A DNA stretch of 64,000 bases from Brachyspira murdochii DSM 12563 (GCF_000092845.1 NC_014150.1:2789510-2853509); one strand, 5' to 3'. Shown: positions 53,887 through 63,633, numbered from the stretch's first letter. Translations and numbers: made by a program. Notes: generated by a model not told the origin, from the sequence alone.

Positions 53887-56460
53887 TTACTGTACGTATA
53901 TTTTTACAGTAGAGCTTCTTATAATTTCTCCATCATCAGTTTTTGCTTCTATATAAAAAGTATAATCACCTTGTTTTAATGTCCATTTTACATAATCTTT
54001 TTTTAAGTCATTAATATTCGCAATTACTTCTTTGTTACAGTATAAATCGGCTGACACTATATTTTTTGGTATGTATGATGATATAAAAATATTTTGATAT
54101 TCTATAGGCAGAGTGGAGTCTATTTTGTATACAGAGTTATCAGTAGGTTCTTTTATTGAAAGCCTTTCTCTTATATTATTTATTTGGTTATTATTTTTTA
54201 TTTCAGATGAAGAATTATAAGTATTTATATTATTTAGATTCATTTGAACTCTGTTAGTTGAAACATAATCAATATTACTTTCTAAATTATTGCTTTGATT
54301 ATTATTTTTCATTCTATTATATGCATATATATTATTAATTTTTGTCCATTCTGAAGTAGGGCGTTCTATTTGCTGCTCTCTTATCCAGCCATTATATTCA
54401 TTAGGAAGATTAATAAAAACTTTTTCTGTAAGAGATCCGTCAGAATTTGTTTTTATATATAAGTTGTGAACATCGCATTCTTCTTTTGGAACATTTATAT
54501 GAGAGAACTCTTCAACTCTTGTTTCTTTGCAGAACTCTCCTCTAAGTTTTCCGCTTATAAGACATATTTCTCTTTTTACTATAGTATCTGGTTTGTCCCA
54601 TTTAGTTTCTTTCTGACTTTTATTAAGCATAGTAAATATATCATAAAGTATAGGCACAGCACCATTTCCTCCAGTTATATTAATCATCTCACTTCCTGCA
54701 AAGTCTCCAAGCCAAATACCTACTATATAATCTTTAGTATAACCTACAGCCCATGCATCTCTTGATCCTTTTGATGTGCCTGTTTTTATTGCTATAGAAA
54801 ATGGATATACTATTCCCTTATAACTTCTAAAAGAACCCATTCTTGCATTTCTGTCAGAGAGTATGCTTGTTATTAAATATGCACTCTCTTCTGATATAAC
54901 TTTTCTAGTTGTTTTTTTAGGGAGAGTTATAATTTCTCCGTTTGCTTTTTTTAATGAAGTGATTGAGTAATGATTTATAAATGTACCAGAGTTTGGAAAT
55001 ATACTGTATGCCGAAGCTAAATCTATCAAACGCACTTCAGCACTTCCAAGCACCAAAGAATATCCGTAATAGTCTGGATTTTTATCTATAGAACTTAATC
55101 CAGATTTTAAAAGTATATTTTGAAAATCTCTTATACTATATCTTGCGAGCCATTTAACTGCAGGTATATTAAGTGAATTAGCTAATGCATCTCTTATGGT
55201 AACTGGACCTCTATATTTATGATCAAAGTTTTCTGGTATATAATCTCCCCCCGGGGAATTAATATAAGTTTTAATATCGGCTATAACAGAAGCAGGTGAT
55301 TCTCTCTTATCAAATATATAGGCATACATAAAAGGCTTTAAAGTACTTCCAGCCTGTCTTAATGCTGTTGCTCCATTTACTGCTCCATGTGTTTCTGCAT
55401 CAAAATAGTCCATAGAGCCTATCATTGAAAGCACTTCTCCTGTTTTGGCATTAAGTATTACGCATGAAATATTACGTACATTAAAGGTATGAAGAGACTG
55501 ACTTGAATTGCTTATAACCAAAACTGCCTCCTTTTGCATATTGTAGTCTAATGTAGTTCTTAATTCTGTTACGCCTGTATATTTTAATTGTTCTAATGAT
55601 TCTCTTGCATACATTGTAAAGTGAGGTGCTTTGAAAGTATATTTATCTTTATCATTATAAATATTTAATTTTTCATTAATACTTTTATTATAATCTTCTT
55701 CTGTGATGAAATTATTGTTTTTCATTTCTCCTAATACATATATTGTTCTTGATTTTAATCTCTCTTCATATTTATAAGGATTAAACTTTGTACCAGACTT
55801 TATTATAGAAGCAAGCATTGCAGATTCATTATTATTTAAATCATTAACTTTTTTATGAAAGTACAAATCGCTTGCTGCACCAACTCCGTAGCAGTTATTT
55901 CCAAAGAATACTCTATTTAAATATTCAGTGAGTATTTCTTCTTTTTTGAGATTTTTTTCTAGTCTTATTGCATCAAGTGCTTCATAGAATTTATTAATAT
56001 ATGTTCTTTCACGAGGAATTATACTTTTAGCTAGCTGCTGAGTAATTGTACTTCCTCCAGAAACTACTTTTCCGCTTATTAAGTTTGATAAAAATGCTCT
56101 TATTATAGCTTTATAGTCTATACCATTGTGATTAAAGAAGTTTTTATCCTCTGCACTCACTACGGCATTAATCAAATTTGTTGATAAATCTTTATATTTT
56201 ACCTCTTCAAAAAATCCGCCATGCTTTGGAAATATAGTTGATATTAGTATTGAGTTTCTGTCATATATTTTTAAAGCTCTATCTTCATTAATATTTAATT
56301 CATTTTTTGAAAAAGGATTACTTATATATTCTTTGCAATGTTTATAAAAATTGTAGCCTTTTGGTATAAATATAATTGATAGTATTATTAAAGATAATAA
56401 TATAGAGTATATTATAGTTAGTGCTGTTCTTCTTATTGTTTTTTCCATACTTATTTTCAT
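53887..56460 (-). CDS. pbpC: Penicillin-binding protein 1C (bifunctional class A PBP)
   Basis: This protein polymerises and cross-links peptidoglycan. The ATG at 56460 is preferred (AGGA 7 bases upstream) over 56478, giving 857 residues. A membrane anchor (about 15-34) is followed by a GT51 transglycosylase domain (about 70-240) with the catalytic glutamate in SAEDKNFFNHNGIDY and GGSTITQQLAK. The transpeptidase domain (about 325-600) has SxxK in RQAGSTLKPF, SLN in ANSLNIPAVKW, and KTGTSKGSRDAW. C-terminal regions include CLISGKLRGEFC and a PBP1C-type terminal domain. An Asn-rich linker (about 700-770) is unusual. The fecR-domain gene follows. Confidence 0.93.
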   Translation of the reverse strand: MKISMEKTIRRTALTIIYSILLSLIILSIIFIPKGYNFYKHCKEYISNPFSKNELNINEDRALKIYDRNSILISTIFPKHGGFFEEVKYKDLSTNLINAVVSAEDKNFFNHNGIDYKAIIRAFLSNLISGKVVSGGSTITQQLAKSIIPRERTYINKFYEALDAIRLEKNLKKEEILTEYLNRVFFGNNCYGVGAASDLYFHKKVNDLNNNESAMLASIIKSGTKFNPYKYEERLKSRTIYVLGEMKNNNFITEEDYNKSINEKLNIYNDKDKYTFKAPHFTMYARESLEQLKYTGVTELRTTLDYNMQKEAVLVISNSSQSLHTFNVRNISCVILNAKTGEVLSMIGSMDYFDAETHGAVNGATALRQAGSTLKPFMYAYIFDKRESPASVIADIKTYINSPGGDYIPENFDHKYRGPVTIRDALANSLNIPAVKWLARYSIRDFQNILLKSGLSSIDKNPDYYGYSLVLGSAEVRLIDLASAYSIFPNSGTFINHYSITSLKKANGEIITLPKKTTRKVISEESAYLITSILSDRNARMGSFRSYKGIVYPFSIAIKTGTSKGSRDAWAVGYTKDYIVGIWLGDFAGSEMINITGGNGAVPILYDIFTMLNKSQKETKWDKPDTIVKREICLISGKLRGEFCKETRVEEFSHINVPKEECDVHNLYIKTNSDGSLTEKVFINLPNEYNGWIREQQIERPTSEWTKINNIYAYNRMKNNNQSNNLESNIDYVSTNRVQMNLNNINTYNSSSEIKNNNQINNIRERLSIKEPTDNSVYKIDSTLPIEYQNIFISSYIPKNIVSADLYCNKEVIANINDLKKDYVKWTLKQGDYTFYIEAKTDDGEIIRSSTVKIYVQ

Positions 56461-56638
56461 GATTTTTCCTATTGGCATTATTTTATATAAAAGAAAAAAA
56501 TAGTCAAATTATTTGTAATTTTCTGCAAAATAGAATTTGTTTATTTACTGCTGTTTTTCTAGTACATCAGTAAGTATATTTATTATAGTGCATTATATAT
56601 AATCTGAAACGTAATTTTGTAAAATTATTTTAAAATTA

Positions 56639-56667
56639 TTGACAATAGTAATTTTTTTGATTATACT
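56639..56667 (+). promoter_or_regulatory. Promoter of the chemoreceptor gene
   Basis: TTGACA (56639-56644), a 17-base spacer and TATACT (56662-56667) lie about 50 bases before the start codon. No sigma28-type (flagellar) motif is seen here. Confidence 0.65.
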
Positions 56668-56718
56668 TAGCTTATACCCTAATAGTGTTTATATGATATT
56701 ATCATATTTGGAGTTATT

Positions 56719-58560
56719 ATGAGCAAATTTTGCAGTTTATCATTCAAATTACCATTTATTATTATTCTTATGGCTGTATTGATGCTCGGATTTTTGTTAA
56801 GTAGTTCAATTTATTTTGCAAATAAAGGTATAACTCAAAGTACATATACAGGATTTCAGAATACTGCTGAAGGATATGCTAATTTGTTTGATTCTATATT
56901 AGATGCTCAGATTATGGTTTCAGTAGCATATGCAAGCAGTTCAAATATAAGAAATTTTTTAATATATAAAGATGATGCTTACAGAAGATCCGGTTTAGTA
57001 GACTTGGATTTATTTGTAAAAAGAAATGAATATATAGAAAATATTTACATACTTGATACTAACGGAACTATTGTTTTAGACAGAAATAATACCCTATACG
57101 GACAAAGTATAACGCAGTATAGACCAAATTTATGGGAAAATTTGAGAATGGGAGAAGAGTATGCTTTTTCTAAAAATTTAAGACTATCGCCTACAACAGG
57201 TGAGCTTACTCTAGCTTTGGGTATAGAAGTTCTCGATTTTGAAAATAGGCTAATAGGTTATTTGATAATGGTCATACAAGGTGCTGTTATACATCAGAAA
57301 TATTTTGCTCATGTTCAGCTTGGTAAAACAGGAAGAATAATAACTGTCAACGATAATTCTATAGTTACTATGGATACAGACCCTGCTGAGATAAGTAAAG
57401 AAGCTCCTTCAGAATATACTAGAATAATACAAAGCGGATCTTTAGAAGGACAGTTTAGATATGAATTTAATAATCATATAAGAGCAGGATATTATCAGAA
57501 AATGACAGTTCAGCCTTGGATAGTAGCATATGCGATGGACGAGGATGAGATTTATGAAATTAATAAATCAATAGTGGCAACAAGTATAATTATAGGTATA
57601 ATATCTGTTGTTTTTATGGCATTGGTGGTATTTTTATTTACTAGAAGTATTATAAAGCCTTTAAAAATTATAGTTGAAGAAGCTAAGGAGATAGAAAACG
57701 GCAATCTTATTATGCACAGAAGAAAACTAAACAGAAAAGATGAACTTGGAGAATTATCGCATTCTTTTCATAATATGAAATATAAGTTAATAGAAGTAAT
57801 AGAAACTACACTTAATAATGCAGATAAAATGTCTCAGGCTGCTAATAGTCTGGCTGCTGGCAATAAAGATTTGGCACATAAGGCAGAGAATACAGCTGCT
57901 AATCTTGAAGAAACTGCTTCTTCTATGCAGGAAATAGCTTCAGCAATAACTATGGCTACGAATAATTCTGTAAAAGGTAATGAGATGATGAATGACTGTA
58001 AAATAGCTATAGAAAATGCAGCTGCAACTGTATCAAATACTGTAAAAAGTATGAATGAAGTTAATAATGACAGTGAAAAAATTAAAGATATAATAAAAGT
58101 TATAGAAGGTATAGCTTTTCAGACTAATATATTAGCTCTTAATGCAGCAGTTGAAGCAGCACGTGCTGGGGATCAGGGTAAAGGTTTTGCTGTTGTAGCA
58201 AGCGAAGTTAGAAGTTTGGCACAAAATAGTCAGACTTCTGCTAAAGATATTACAGAATTAATTAATCTGGTATATGAAAAAATAAATAAAGCTAATGAAA
58301 TCGTAGAAAGTCAGGAACAATTATTTGTAGGAATAAGAGAACAAATAGAAGAGACGGCAAATATTATAAAAGATATAAGTTCAGCTGCTTTAGAACAGCA
58401 GTCTGGTGTAGATCAGGTTAATAAAGCAGTTATGGAAATGGACTCTATTACTCAGGAAAATGCTGCTTTGGTAGAAGAATCAACTGCTTCCTCAATATCT
58501 CTTTATAATGATGCTAGAGAACTTCAAAATATTGTTGGATTCTTTAAGATAGAAAAGTAA
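56719..58560 (+). CDS. Methyl-accepting chemotaxis protein
   Basis: This 613-residue transmembrane chemoreceptor has helices at about 10-33 and 283-307 that bracket a periplasmic dCache-like sensor domain (about 35-280, IYILDTNGTIVLDRNN, GIEVLDFENRLIGYLIMVIQ). A HAMP domain (about 308-360) and the signalling coiled coil follow. The tip that binds CheA/CheW is at about 464-514 (TNILALNAAVEAARAGDQGK, GFAVVASEVRSLAQNS), near-identical to the consensus. Glutamine and glutamate pairs on both sides are methylation sites. GGAG precedes the ATG. The ligand is unknown. No C-terminal CheB/CheR tether pentapeptide is present. Confidence 0.95.
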   Translation: MSKFCSLSFKLPFIIILMAVLMLGFLLSSSIYFANKGITQSTYTGFQNTAEGYANLFDSILDAQIMVSVAYASSSNIRNFLIYKDDAYRRSGLVDLDLFVKRNEYIENIYILDTNGTIVLDRNNTLYGQSITQYRPNLWENLRMGEEYAFSKNLRLSPTTGELTLALGIEVLDFENRLIGYLIMVIQGAVIHQKYFAHVQLGKTGRIITVNDNSIVTMDTDPAEISKEAPSEYTRIIQSGSLEGQFRYEFNNHIRAGYYQKMTVQPWIVAYAMDEDEIYEINKSIVATSIIIGIISVVFMALVVFLFTRSIIKPLKIIVEEAKEIENGNLIMHRRKLNRKDELGELSHSFHNMKYKLIEVIETTLNNADKMSQAANSLAAGNKDLAHKAENTAANLEETASSMQEIASAITMATNNSVKGNEMMNDCKIAIENAAATVSNTVKSMNEVNNDSEKIKDIIKVIEGIAFQTNILALNAAVEAARAGDQGKGFAVVASEVRSLAQNSQTSAKDITELINLVYEKINKANEIVESQEQLFVGIREQIEETANIIKDISSAALEQQSGVDQVNKAVMEMDSITQENAALVEESTASSISLYNDARELQNIVGFFKIEK

Positions 58561-58910
58561 AATATTATTAGATATATATTGGAACAATTTTATTTTGTCA
58601 ACTGATGCACTTTATACGTAATTATCAATTTTTGCTGAAGATTCGTCAAAGTTGCTGCCATTGTGGGGGAGAGCATCGGTAAAATAACTGCAGCATAGCT
58701 GTGAAGCTATGAAAATATTTAAAATTTAAAAAATTAATTTTTATAAACTATATATTTTTTACTATACTGGTAAAGTATTTTGAAATTTGTTATTTTATAT
58801 AAAGATGAATAATATATGTTTAATATAAAAAAATTCAGCAGACTAATTGAATAAAGAACTAATTAATAATAATAAAATATTTATCAGAAAAATAATGGAC
58901 TTATTTTTTA
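58561..58910 (+). other. Intergenic region with a possible gene scrap
   Basis: About 350 bases between the chemoreceptor and the terminator of the minus-strand genes. It holds the GC-rich scrap at 58590-58709 and otherwise AT-rich sequence with no recognised feature. Confidence 0.5.
58590..58709 (-). pseudogene. GC-rich open fragment with atypical codons
   Basis: The minus strand is open for 36 codons between stops, reading SYAAVILPMLSPTMAATLTN and then LQQKLIITYKVHQLTK. The part at 58650-58680 is GC-rich against its surroundings and uses rare codons (CCC, ACG, CTC). There is no ribosome-binding site. It resembles in style the fragment at 7159-7287, as if both were remains of foreign or repeated DNA. 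No identity is recognised. Confidence 0.3.
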
Positions 58911-58943
58911 TAAAAAAGAGATACTTAAATAAAAGTACCTCTT
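58911..58943 (-). terminator. Terminator after the fliS / glycogen-binding lipoprotein genes
   Basis: On the minus strand AAGAGGTACTT pairs with AAGTATCTCTT (G-U included) and is followed by TTTTTTAT, 26 bases after the stop of the lipoprotein gene. Confidence 0.8.
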
Positions 58944-58968
58944 CATTATTATAATAACTTTATTAAAA

Positions 58969-59715
58969 TCAATATTTTATAGCATTGGTTTGATTATAAT
59001 TTATCAAAATATATGAATGAAGTCTTCCGTCACTTCCTTTATAAACATTCATATTAAGCGGGTCAACTTCCCATATTCTATCAACTACAAAATTATAATA
59101 ATAATTTCCAGATTCTGGTCTTAAAGTTATAACCCATAAATTATTAGAATATGTCATAGGATATCTTAAACTATCAAAACCTAATTTATCTGAAGTAAAC
59201 ATAACTTCCTTAGCGGTATTGTTGCTGTAGAAGAAAGTAACTGTTCCGTCAGAGTTATAAATAGGATTTTTTTCATAAAAACCTATATCATTAGTTAAAA
59301 CAAAGTAACTTACAGACTGATTATTATTGTCGTATTCTGTATATGGATTTACCGGATCGTTAATCCATACCCCATTAACTCTGTAACGGTATGAATATTT
59401 ACCTGCTTTTAATGGTGTCTGCCAAAGATAATAATAAACTCCATATGAACTTTTAATAAGAGGTATGCTGTCTTCCCAATTATTAAAATCACCCGATACT
59501 TCTACAGAATCATAATTTTCAGCAAAAGTAAATAATACGCCGTCAGTTACTATACGAGGTGCCATAACATCTTGTATATTATAATATTTTAAAAACTCAA
59601 GGCTGTTCATTCTAGCTTCGTATTGTTCTATACTTTCATAATCTTTATCTTTACAAGAAATAAAAACTATAGAAAAAATTATAATTGCTGATATTAATGC
59701 AGATATTTTTTTCAT
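58969..59715 (-). CDS. Lipoprotein with glycogen-binding (CBM48/AMPK-beta-like) E-set domains
   Basis: This 248-residue lipoprotein has lipobox VFISC (Cys21). The domain at about 58-140 matches the glycogen-binding E-set fold: GVLFTFAENYDSVEVSGDFN and NWEDSIPLIK, then YYYLWQTPLKAGKYSYRYRV and NGVWINDPVNPYTEYD. A second, more diverged copy spans about 160-245 (TVTFFYSNNTAKEVMFTSDK, YYYNFVVDRIWEVDPLNMNV). Such domains bind alpha-glucans or act as structural modules. It lies 7 bases after fliS, so it is cotranscribed with it, an association that suggests an envelope or flagellar role. Carbohydrate binding is not proven. Confidence 0.85.
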   Translation of the reverse strand: MKKISALISAIIIFSIVFISCKDKDYESIEQYEARMNSLEFLKYYNIQDVMAPRIVTDGVLFTFAENYDSVEVSGDFNNWEDSIPLIKSSYGVYYYLWQTPLKAGKYSYRYRVNGVWINDPVNPYTEYDNNNQSVSYFVLTNDIGFYEKNPIYNSDGTVTFFYSNNTAKEVMFTSDKLGFDSLRYPMTYSNNLWVITLRPESGNYYYNFVVDRIWEVDPLNMNVYKGSDGRLHSYILINYNQTNAIKY

Positions 59716-59722
59716 TGTTATT

Positions 59723-60172
59723 TCAACCTGTTATATTTAATTTACTTTCGCCTTCATCTTTTTTGGTGCTGGAAGATTTATTCTCAGTGTTTCCTTTAGC
59801 AATCTGTTCTTCAACACCTTCCCAAGCCATTTTTAGTTCTTTAAGATATCTTATTACTTCAAGCAGAGGAGGTTTAGTTTTAGATATATTGCCTTCTGTG
59901 AGTTTTTGATTCATATAAGTATATATAGAAGCAAGTCTGTTAGCTATATCGCCTGCTTCATAATTTAGAGAAGACAAAAGTTCATAAATAATTTCCTGAG
60001 CTTTTAATATATTATTATGGGCTTCTTCAGTGCCATGTTTTTTATCCATAGCTGCACAAGCTGTTTCTAAAAACTTTATAGCACCGTCATAAAGCATAAT
60101 AATTAATCTGTTTTGAGAAGCTGTGCTTACATCAACCTTTTTATATTTTTCGTAACCGTTATTACTAGCCAA
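59723..60172 (-). CDS. fliS: Flagellin chaperone FliS
   Basis: FliS binds the flagellin C-terminus in the cytoplasm, preventing early polymerisation and guiding export. It has 149 residues. The start is TTG at 60172 with GGGGG 6 bases upstream, giving MASNNGYEKYKKVDVSTASQ. Family signatures are NRLIIMLYDGAIKFLETACA, NILKAQEIIYELLSSLNYEA and the C-terminal EVIRYLKELKMAWEGV. The last 22 residues are charged and probably disordered. It heads a two-gene transcript with the glycogen-binding lipoprotein. No flagellin gene is adjacent. Confidence 0.92.
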   Translation of the reverse strand: MASNNGYEKYKKVDVSTASQNRLIIMLYDGAIKFLETACAAMDKKHGTEEAHNNILKAQEIIYELLSSLNYEAGDIANRLASIYTYMNQKLTEGNISKTKPPLLEVIRYLKELKMAWEGVEEQIAKGNTENKSSSTKKDEGESKLNITG

Positions 60173-60195
60173 TTGAATCCCCCAAATATATTATT

Positions 60196-60260
60196 ATGTT
60201 AATTGTTTAATATTATCGGAAAATCATAAAAACCATAAGATATTTTTTAACAATTAACAT
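60196..60260. promoter_or_regulatory. Perfect 12-bp inverted repeat upstream of fliS
   Basis: ATGTTAATTGTT (60196-60207) recurs inverted as AACAATTAACAT (60249-60260), 41 bases apart. Between them, on the minus strand, is CCGATAA (60219-60213), which matches the -10 core of flagellar sigma28 promoters, though no clear TAAA -35 sits at the right distance. A regulator or looping site is possible. Confidence 0.4.
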
Positions 60261-60419
60261 CTTATAAAAAATTTGCTGTAATAATATCTATTATAGCATA
60301 TAATTATATCTTATAACAGATTTATTTGAAAATTATTGATAATTTAATAAATATTATACACTATTTTTATATTTTCAATAAGTATTATAATTAATAAAAA
60401 CCATCAATAGGAAATAATT

Positions 60420-61241
60420 ATGATTAATCTAAAATTAAATAACTCTATAGAAATGCCTATATTAGGGCTTGGAGTATATAAAATAACTGATAAAAAAGAA
60501 TTAGAAAATGCTGTAAGATTTGCAATAGAAGCAGGATACAGAAAATTTGATACTGCACAATTTTATAATAATGAAAAGGAACTCGGAGAGGCTATAAGAA
60601 AGACTGGAATAAAAAGAGAAGAAGTATTTATAACTACAAAAATATGGAACACCAAACAAGGGTATAATTCTACAAGGAAATCATTTGAAGAGAGTTTGGA
60701 AAAACTTAATATGGACTATGTAGATTTACTTCTTATTCATTGGCCTGGTCAGAATAAAGATAGATATTTGGATACTTACAGGGCTTTAGAAAATATATGT
60801 CAAAGTAAGAAGGCTAAATCAATAGGGTTGAGCAATTTTGAAATAAAGCATTTAAAAGATATATTTGCTCATTGCAATATAGCTCCTACTGTTAATCAAA
60901 TAGAAAGACATCCAAATTTGCCTAGAAATGAATTAGTTGATTTCTGTAAAAAACATAATATGGCTGTAGAGGCTTGGTCGCCTTTAGGAAGAGGAAAGCT
61001 GCTTGATAATGAAGTTATTATTGATATAGCAAAAAAATATAATAAAACACCTGCTCAAATAATATTAAGATGGAATATAGAAAGCGGTATTTCTGTTATA
61101 CCTAAATCTGTAAATAAAAACAGAATAGAAGAAAATATTGATGTATTTGATTTTAATTTAGATAAAAACGATATGGAAAGGATTAATTCTTTAGAAAATG
61201 GGGATAGAATAGGGGCTGATCCTTTAGTTTTTGATTTTTGA
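60420..61241 (+). CDS. Aldo/keto reductase
   Basis: This 273-residue AKR-superfamily reductase has the tetrad as D and Y in FDTAQFYNNEKELG, K in TTKIW and H in LIHWPG. The C-terminal cofactor motif is VIPKSVNKNRIEENIDVFDF. It resembles the 2,5-diketo-gluconate-reductase-like group and is paralogous to the enzyme at 48719-49564. It has a weak ribosome-binding site (AGGAAA) and stands alone. The substrate is unknown. Nothing suggests MerR-type control of this copy. Confidence 0.92.
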   Translation: MINLKLNNSIEMPILGLGVYKITDKKELENAVRFAIEAGYRKFDTAQFYNNEKELGEAIRKTGIKREEVFITTKIWNTKQGYNSTRKSFEESLEKLNMDYVDLLLIHWPGQNKDRYLDTYRALENICQSKKAKSIGLSNFEIKHLKDIFAHCNIAPTVNQIERHPNLPRNELVDFCKKHNMAVEAWSPLGRGKLLDNEVIIDIAKKYNKTPAQIILRWNIESGISVIPKSVNKNRIEENIDVFDFNLDKNDMERINSLENGDRIGADPLVFDF

Positions 61242-61380
61242 GATGTTTATTTTTCTTACTATGCAATAAAATTAATTATTTGAAATAATAATAATTAGTA
61301 TTTACAAAGTTTCAAAAAAATGTATACTATTTATTAATTTTTTATTATTTGAATATAAAGATAAAGGTTAAATATAAAAA

Positions 61381-62817
61381 ATGTTAGTTAAATTTTCAGT
61401 AGAAAATTATAAATCTATTTATGATAAAATAGAATTAGATTTTAGAATAAATCCAGAAAATTATGATAATAAAGAAAGTATTGATAATAATCCTTTTGTG
61501 TTAAAAATAAATGATGATTATATTTCAAAATTATGCTTATTTTATGGGCATAATGGTTCAGGTAAAACCAATATATTTGAGGCTATATTAGATATATGCT
61601 TATCTAATGTTGATAATGATTTTTTAGATGATATATATAAACCTAATATTATTTATGGTGAAAATGAAGAATCTAAATTTGAAATAGAATTTTATTCTAA
61701 TGTTTTGAATGAAAATAAAAATGAGTATTCATTATTTAATTATAAATTAAATGTAAAAAATAAAGAAATAGATGATAAATATAAGAAAAGCATACAAATT
61801 ACAAAAGAAATTCTTACAGAAAATGGTAATGTAGTTTTTGAAAGAATTAATAATGATTTGATAAAAAATACAATAGCAAGTGATAAAAAAAGTAGAATAC
61901 GTTCTGATGAAACATTTATATTGTTTTTAATGAATATATATACAGCAAAAAAAGAAAAAGAATTTGATACTATAATGAAATATCGAAAACTTATGATTTC
62001 TATATTATCTACTAATTTAGGAATAAATTATTTAGAAACTCCTAATTTTACTAATACTCTTTTTAATGAAATATATAATGATTTAGATGAAGTTAATTTA
62101 TTGGAATTTTATATAAGTTTAATAAAAATAGCTGATTTGGGTATAGATGATATTTCCTTTGAATTAGATGAAGAATATGAAAAAATTGAACATCTTACAA
62201 AAGATATGAAAAAAAATTATGAGGAAAATAAAAGTAAATTAAGAGAAAATAAAGATTTTTTAGAGAAAGAAAAATATATTGATAACATAATTTCTTTGAT
62301 TGAAAATTTAGAGGCATTGAATAATAAGAATGATAATGCTATAAAAAAACGTAAAAAAGTCATTTCATACAGAAATGGTAAAAAAGCTCCATTTGATGAG
62401 ATAGAATCTGACGGAACTAAAATATATGCTTTTCATATGTATAACATCGTAAAGTCTTTAAAAAACGGTTCTCTATCGTTACATGATGAATTTTACGGAG
62501 TTCAGCCTGATTTGATAAAAACTGCATTTTTGCTATTTAAAAAAAATAGATATAAAGAGATTGAACAAACTTCTCAGTTATTTATGACAACACATGATAT
62601 AATGCTCATGGATTTTAAATATTTGATTTTGGAGCAAGTTAAATTTGTTGTAAAAGAAAATAACAAAACTTATGTTTATTCTGCTTCTGATATAAAAGGA
62701 TTAAAAAAAGAAAATTTAATTGAAAATTATAAAAATAATAAATTAGGTGCAAAATATTTTCCTAGAGCTTATGATTTACCTATAAAAATGTATCTTAATA
62801 ATAATAGTGAGTTATAA
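61381..62817 (+). CDS. AAA-family (RloA-like, AAA_15) ATPase
   Basis: This 478-residue ABC/SMC-like ATPase starts MLVKFSVENYKSI, the usual N-terminus of this class. Walker A GHNGSGKT is at 56-63. A helical middle (about 130-330) is rich in Lys/Glu/Asn. The C-terminal half has ESDGTKIYAFH (signature-like) from about 342, Walker B-like LSLHDEF with D369/E370, and MTTHD at 402-406 (switch histidine). Members pair with a nuclease or RloB partner in antiphage systems. The next gene begins directly after its stop (TAAATG). The pair uses more A/T-ending codons than neighbours, as expected for transferred DNA. A role in defence is inferred from family and pairing. Confidence 0.85.
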   Translation: MLVKFSVENYKSIYDKIELDFRINPENYDNKESIDNNPFVLKINDDYISKLCLFYGHNGSGKTNIFEAILDICLSNVDNDFLDDIYKPNIIYGENEESKFEIEFYSNVLNENKNEYSLFNYKLNVKNKEIDDKYKKSIQITKEILTENGNVVFERINNDLIKNTIASDKKSRIRSDETFILFLMNIYTAKKEKEFDTIMKYRKLMISILSTNLGINYLETPNFTNTLFNEIYNDLDEVNLLEFYISLIKIADLGIDDISFELDEEYEKIEHLTKDMKKNYEENKSKLRENKDFLEKEKYIDNIISLIENLEALNNKNDNAIKKRKKVISYRNGKKAPFDEIESDGTKIYAFHMYNIVKSLKNGSLSLHDEFYGVQPDLIKTAFLLFKKNRYKEIEQTSQLFMTTHDIMLMDFKYLILEQVKFVVKENNKTYVYSASDIKGLKKENLIENYKNNKLGAKYFPRAYDLPIKMYLNNNSEL

Positions 62818-63531
62818 ATGAGTTTTACTATACCTAATCTTTTAAAAGAAAGTAAAAAGAATAAACTAATATGTCTTTCAACTGGTATTTATGAGAAGAA
62901 ATATTTATATTTTTTATTAGAGAATTATAGAGAAATAATAGATTATATTTGTAATCCTAGTGAATTAGAATTAATAGATAATATAAGAAAATATCCTAAT
63001 TTTAATAAAGATTTTAATCAAATAGATGATCGTTATAAAAATGCATATGAGGCTTATAAAGCAATAAATGAAATATTAGAAATTGTAAAATTAAAACTTG
63101 AAGATCAATTTGCATTAGTAAATGATAATTCCAATTATATATTAGTTATGGTAACAGATTGTGATAAGGGACCTTTAGATGCTTTTGTTAAATTAAAAAA
63201 TGATGTAATGGAAATTATAAATAGTAATAATTATAGAATTGATTATTATTTTATATTTTCTTATAGAGGCTTTGAAGATTGGATGAAATTTTATCTTAAT
63301 GATGAAAAAATTAATTCTAAATTAAAATATATAAAAAAAGAAATTGAATCACTTATAAAAGAAAAAAATGCTACTATTTTTAATAGGCATAGAGATGCTA
63401 TAAATAAATACAAACAATTTACAAATTATGATTTACCATTAAATAATTATGAAAGTATAAGTAATTATCCGTATTCTGACTTTCCGTACTTTTTAGAATA
63501 TTTAGAACAAAAATATCATGTACATATATAA
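62818..63531 (+). CDS. RloB-like protein, partner of the AAA ATPase
   Basis: This 237-residue protein follows the RloB pattern: a first strand then glutamate (LICLSTGIYEKKYLYF, E26), an acidic TDCDKG at 113-118 (D114, D116), and FSYRGFEDWMKFYL (S/x/FE-x-W) with F152-E153-x-W155. This E...DxD arrangement recalls TOPRIM-like nucleases, and RloB proteins are found with RloA ATPases near restriction loci. The start codon abuts the ATPase stop, so the two are translated together. The usual GxTE loop is changed to GIYE. It is probably the effector of a defence pair, but no activity is shown. Function is inferred. Confidence 0.7.
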   Translation: MSFTIPNLLKESKKNKLICLSTGIYEKKYLYFLLENYREIIDYICNPSELELIDNIRKYPNFNKDFNQIDDRYKNAYEAYKAINEILEIVKLKLEDQFALVNDNSNYILVMVTDCDKGPLDAFVKLKNDVMEIINSNNYRIDYYFIFSYRGFEDWMKFYLNDEKINSKLKYIKKEIESLIKEKNATIFNRHRDAINKYKQFTNYDLPLNNYESISNYPYSDFPYFLEYLEQKYHVHI

Positions 63532-63633
63532 TTTTAATATAAAAAAATAAAAAAATAAAAAAATGTTAAAGCAGTTTTTTAATAAACCGAGAATAATTGT
63601 AAGTATTATTTTATTATTTAGGATTAAAAAACT

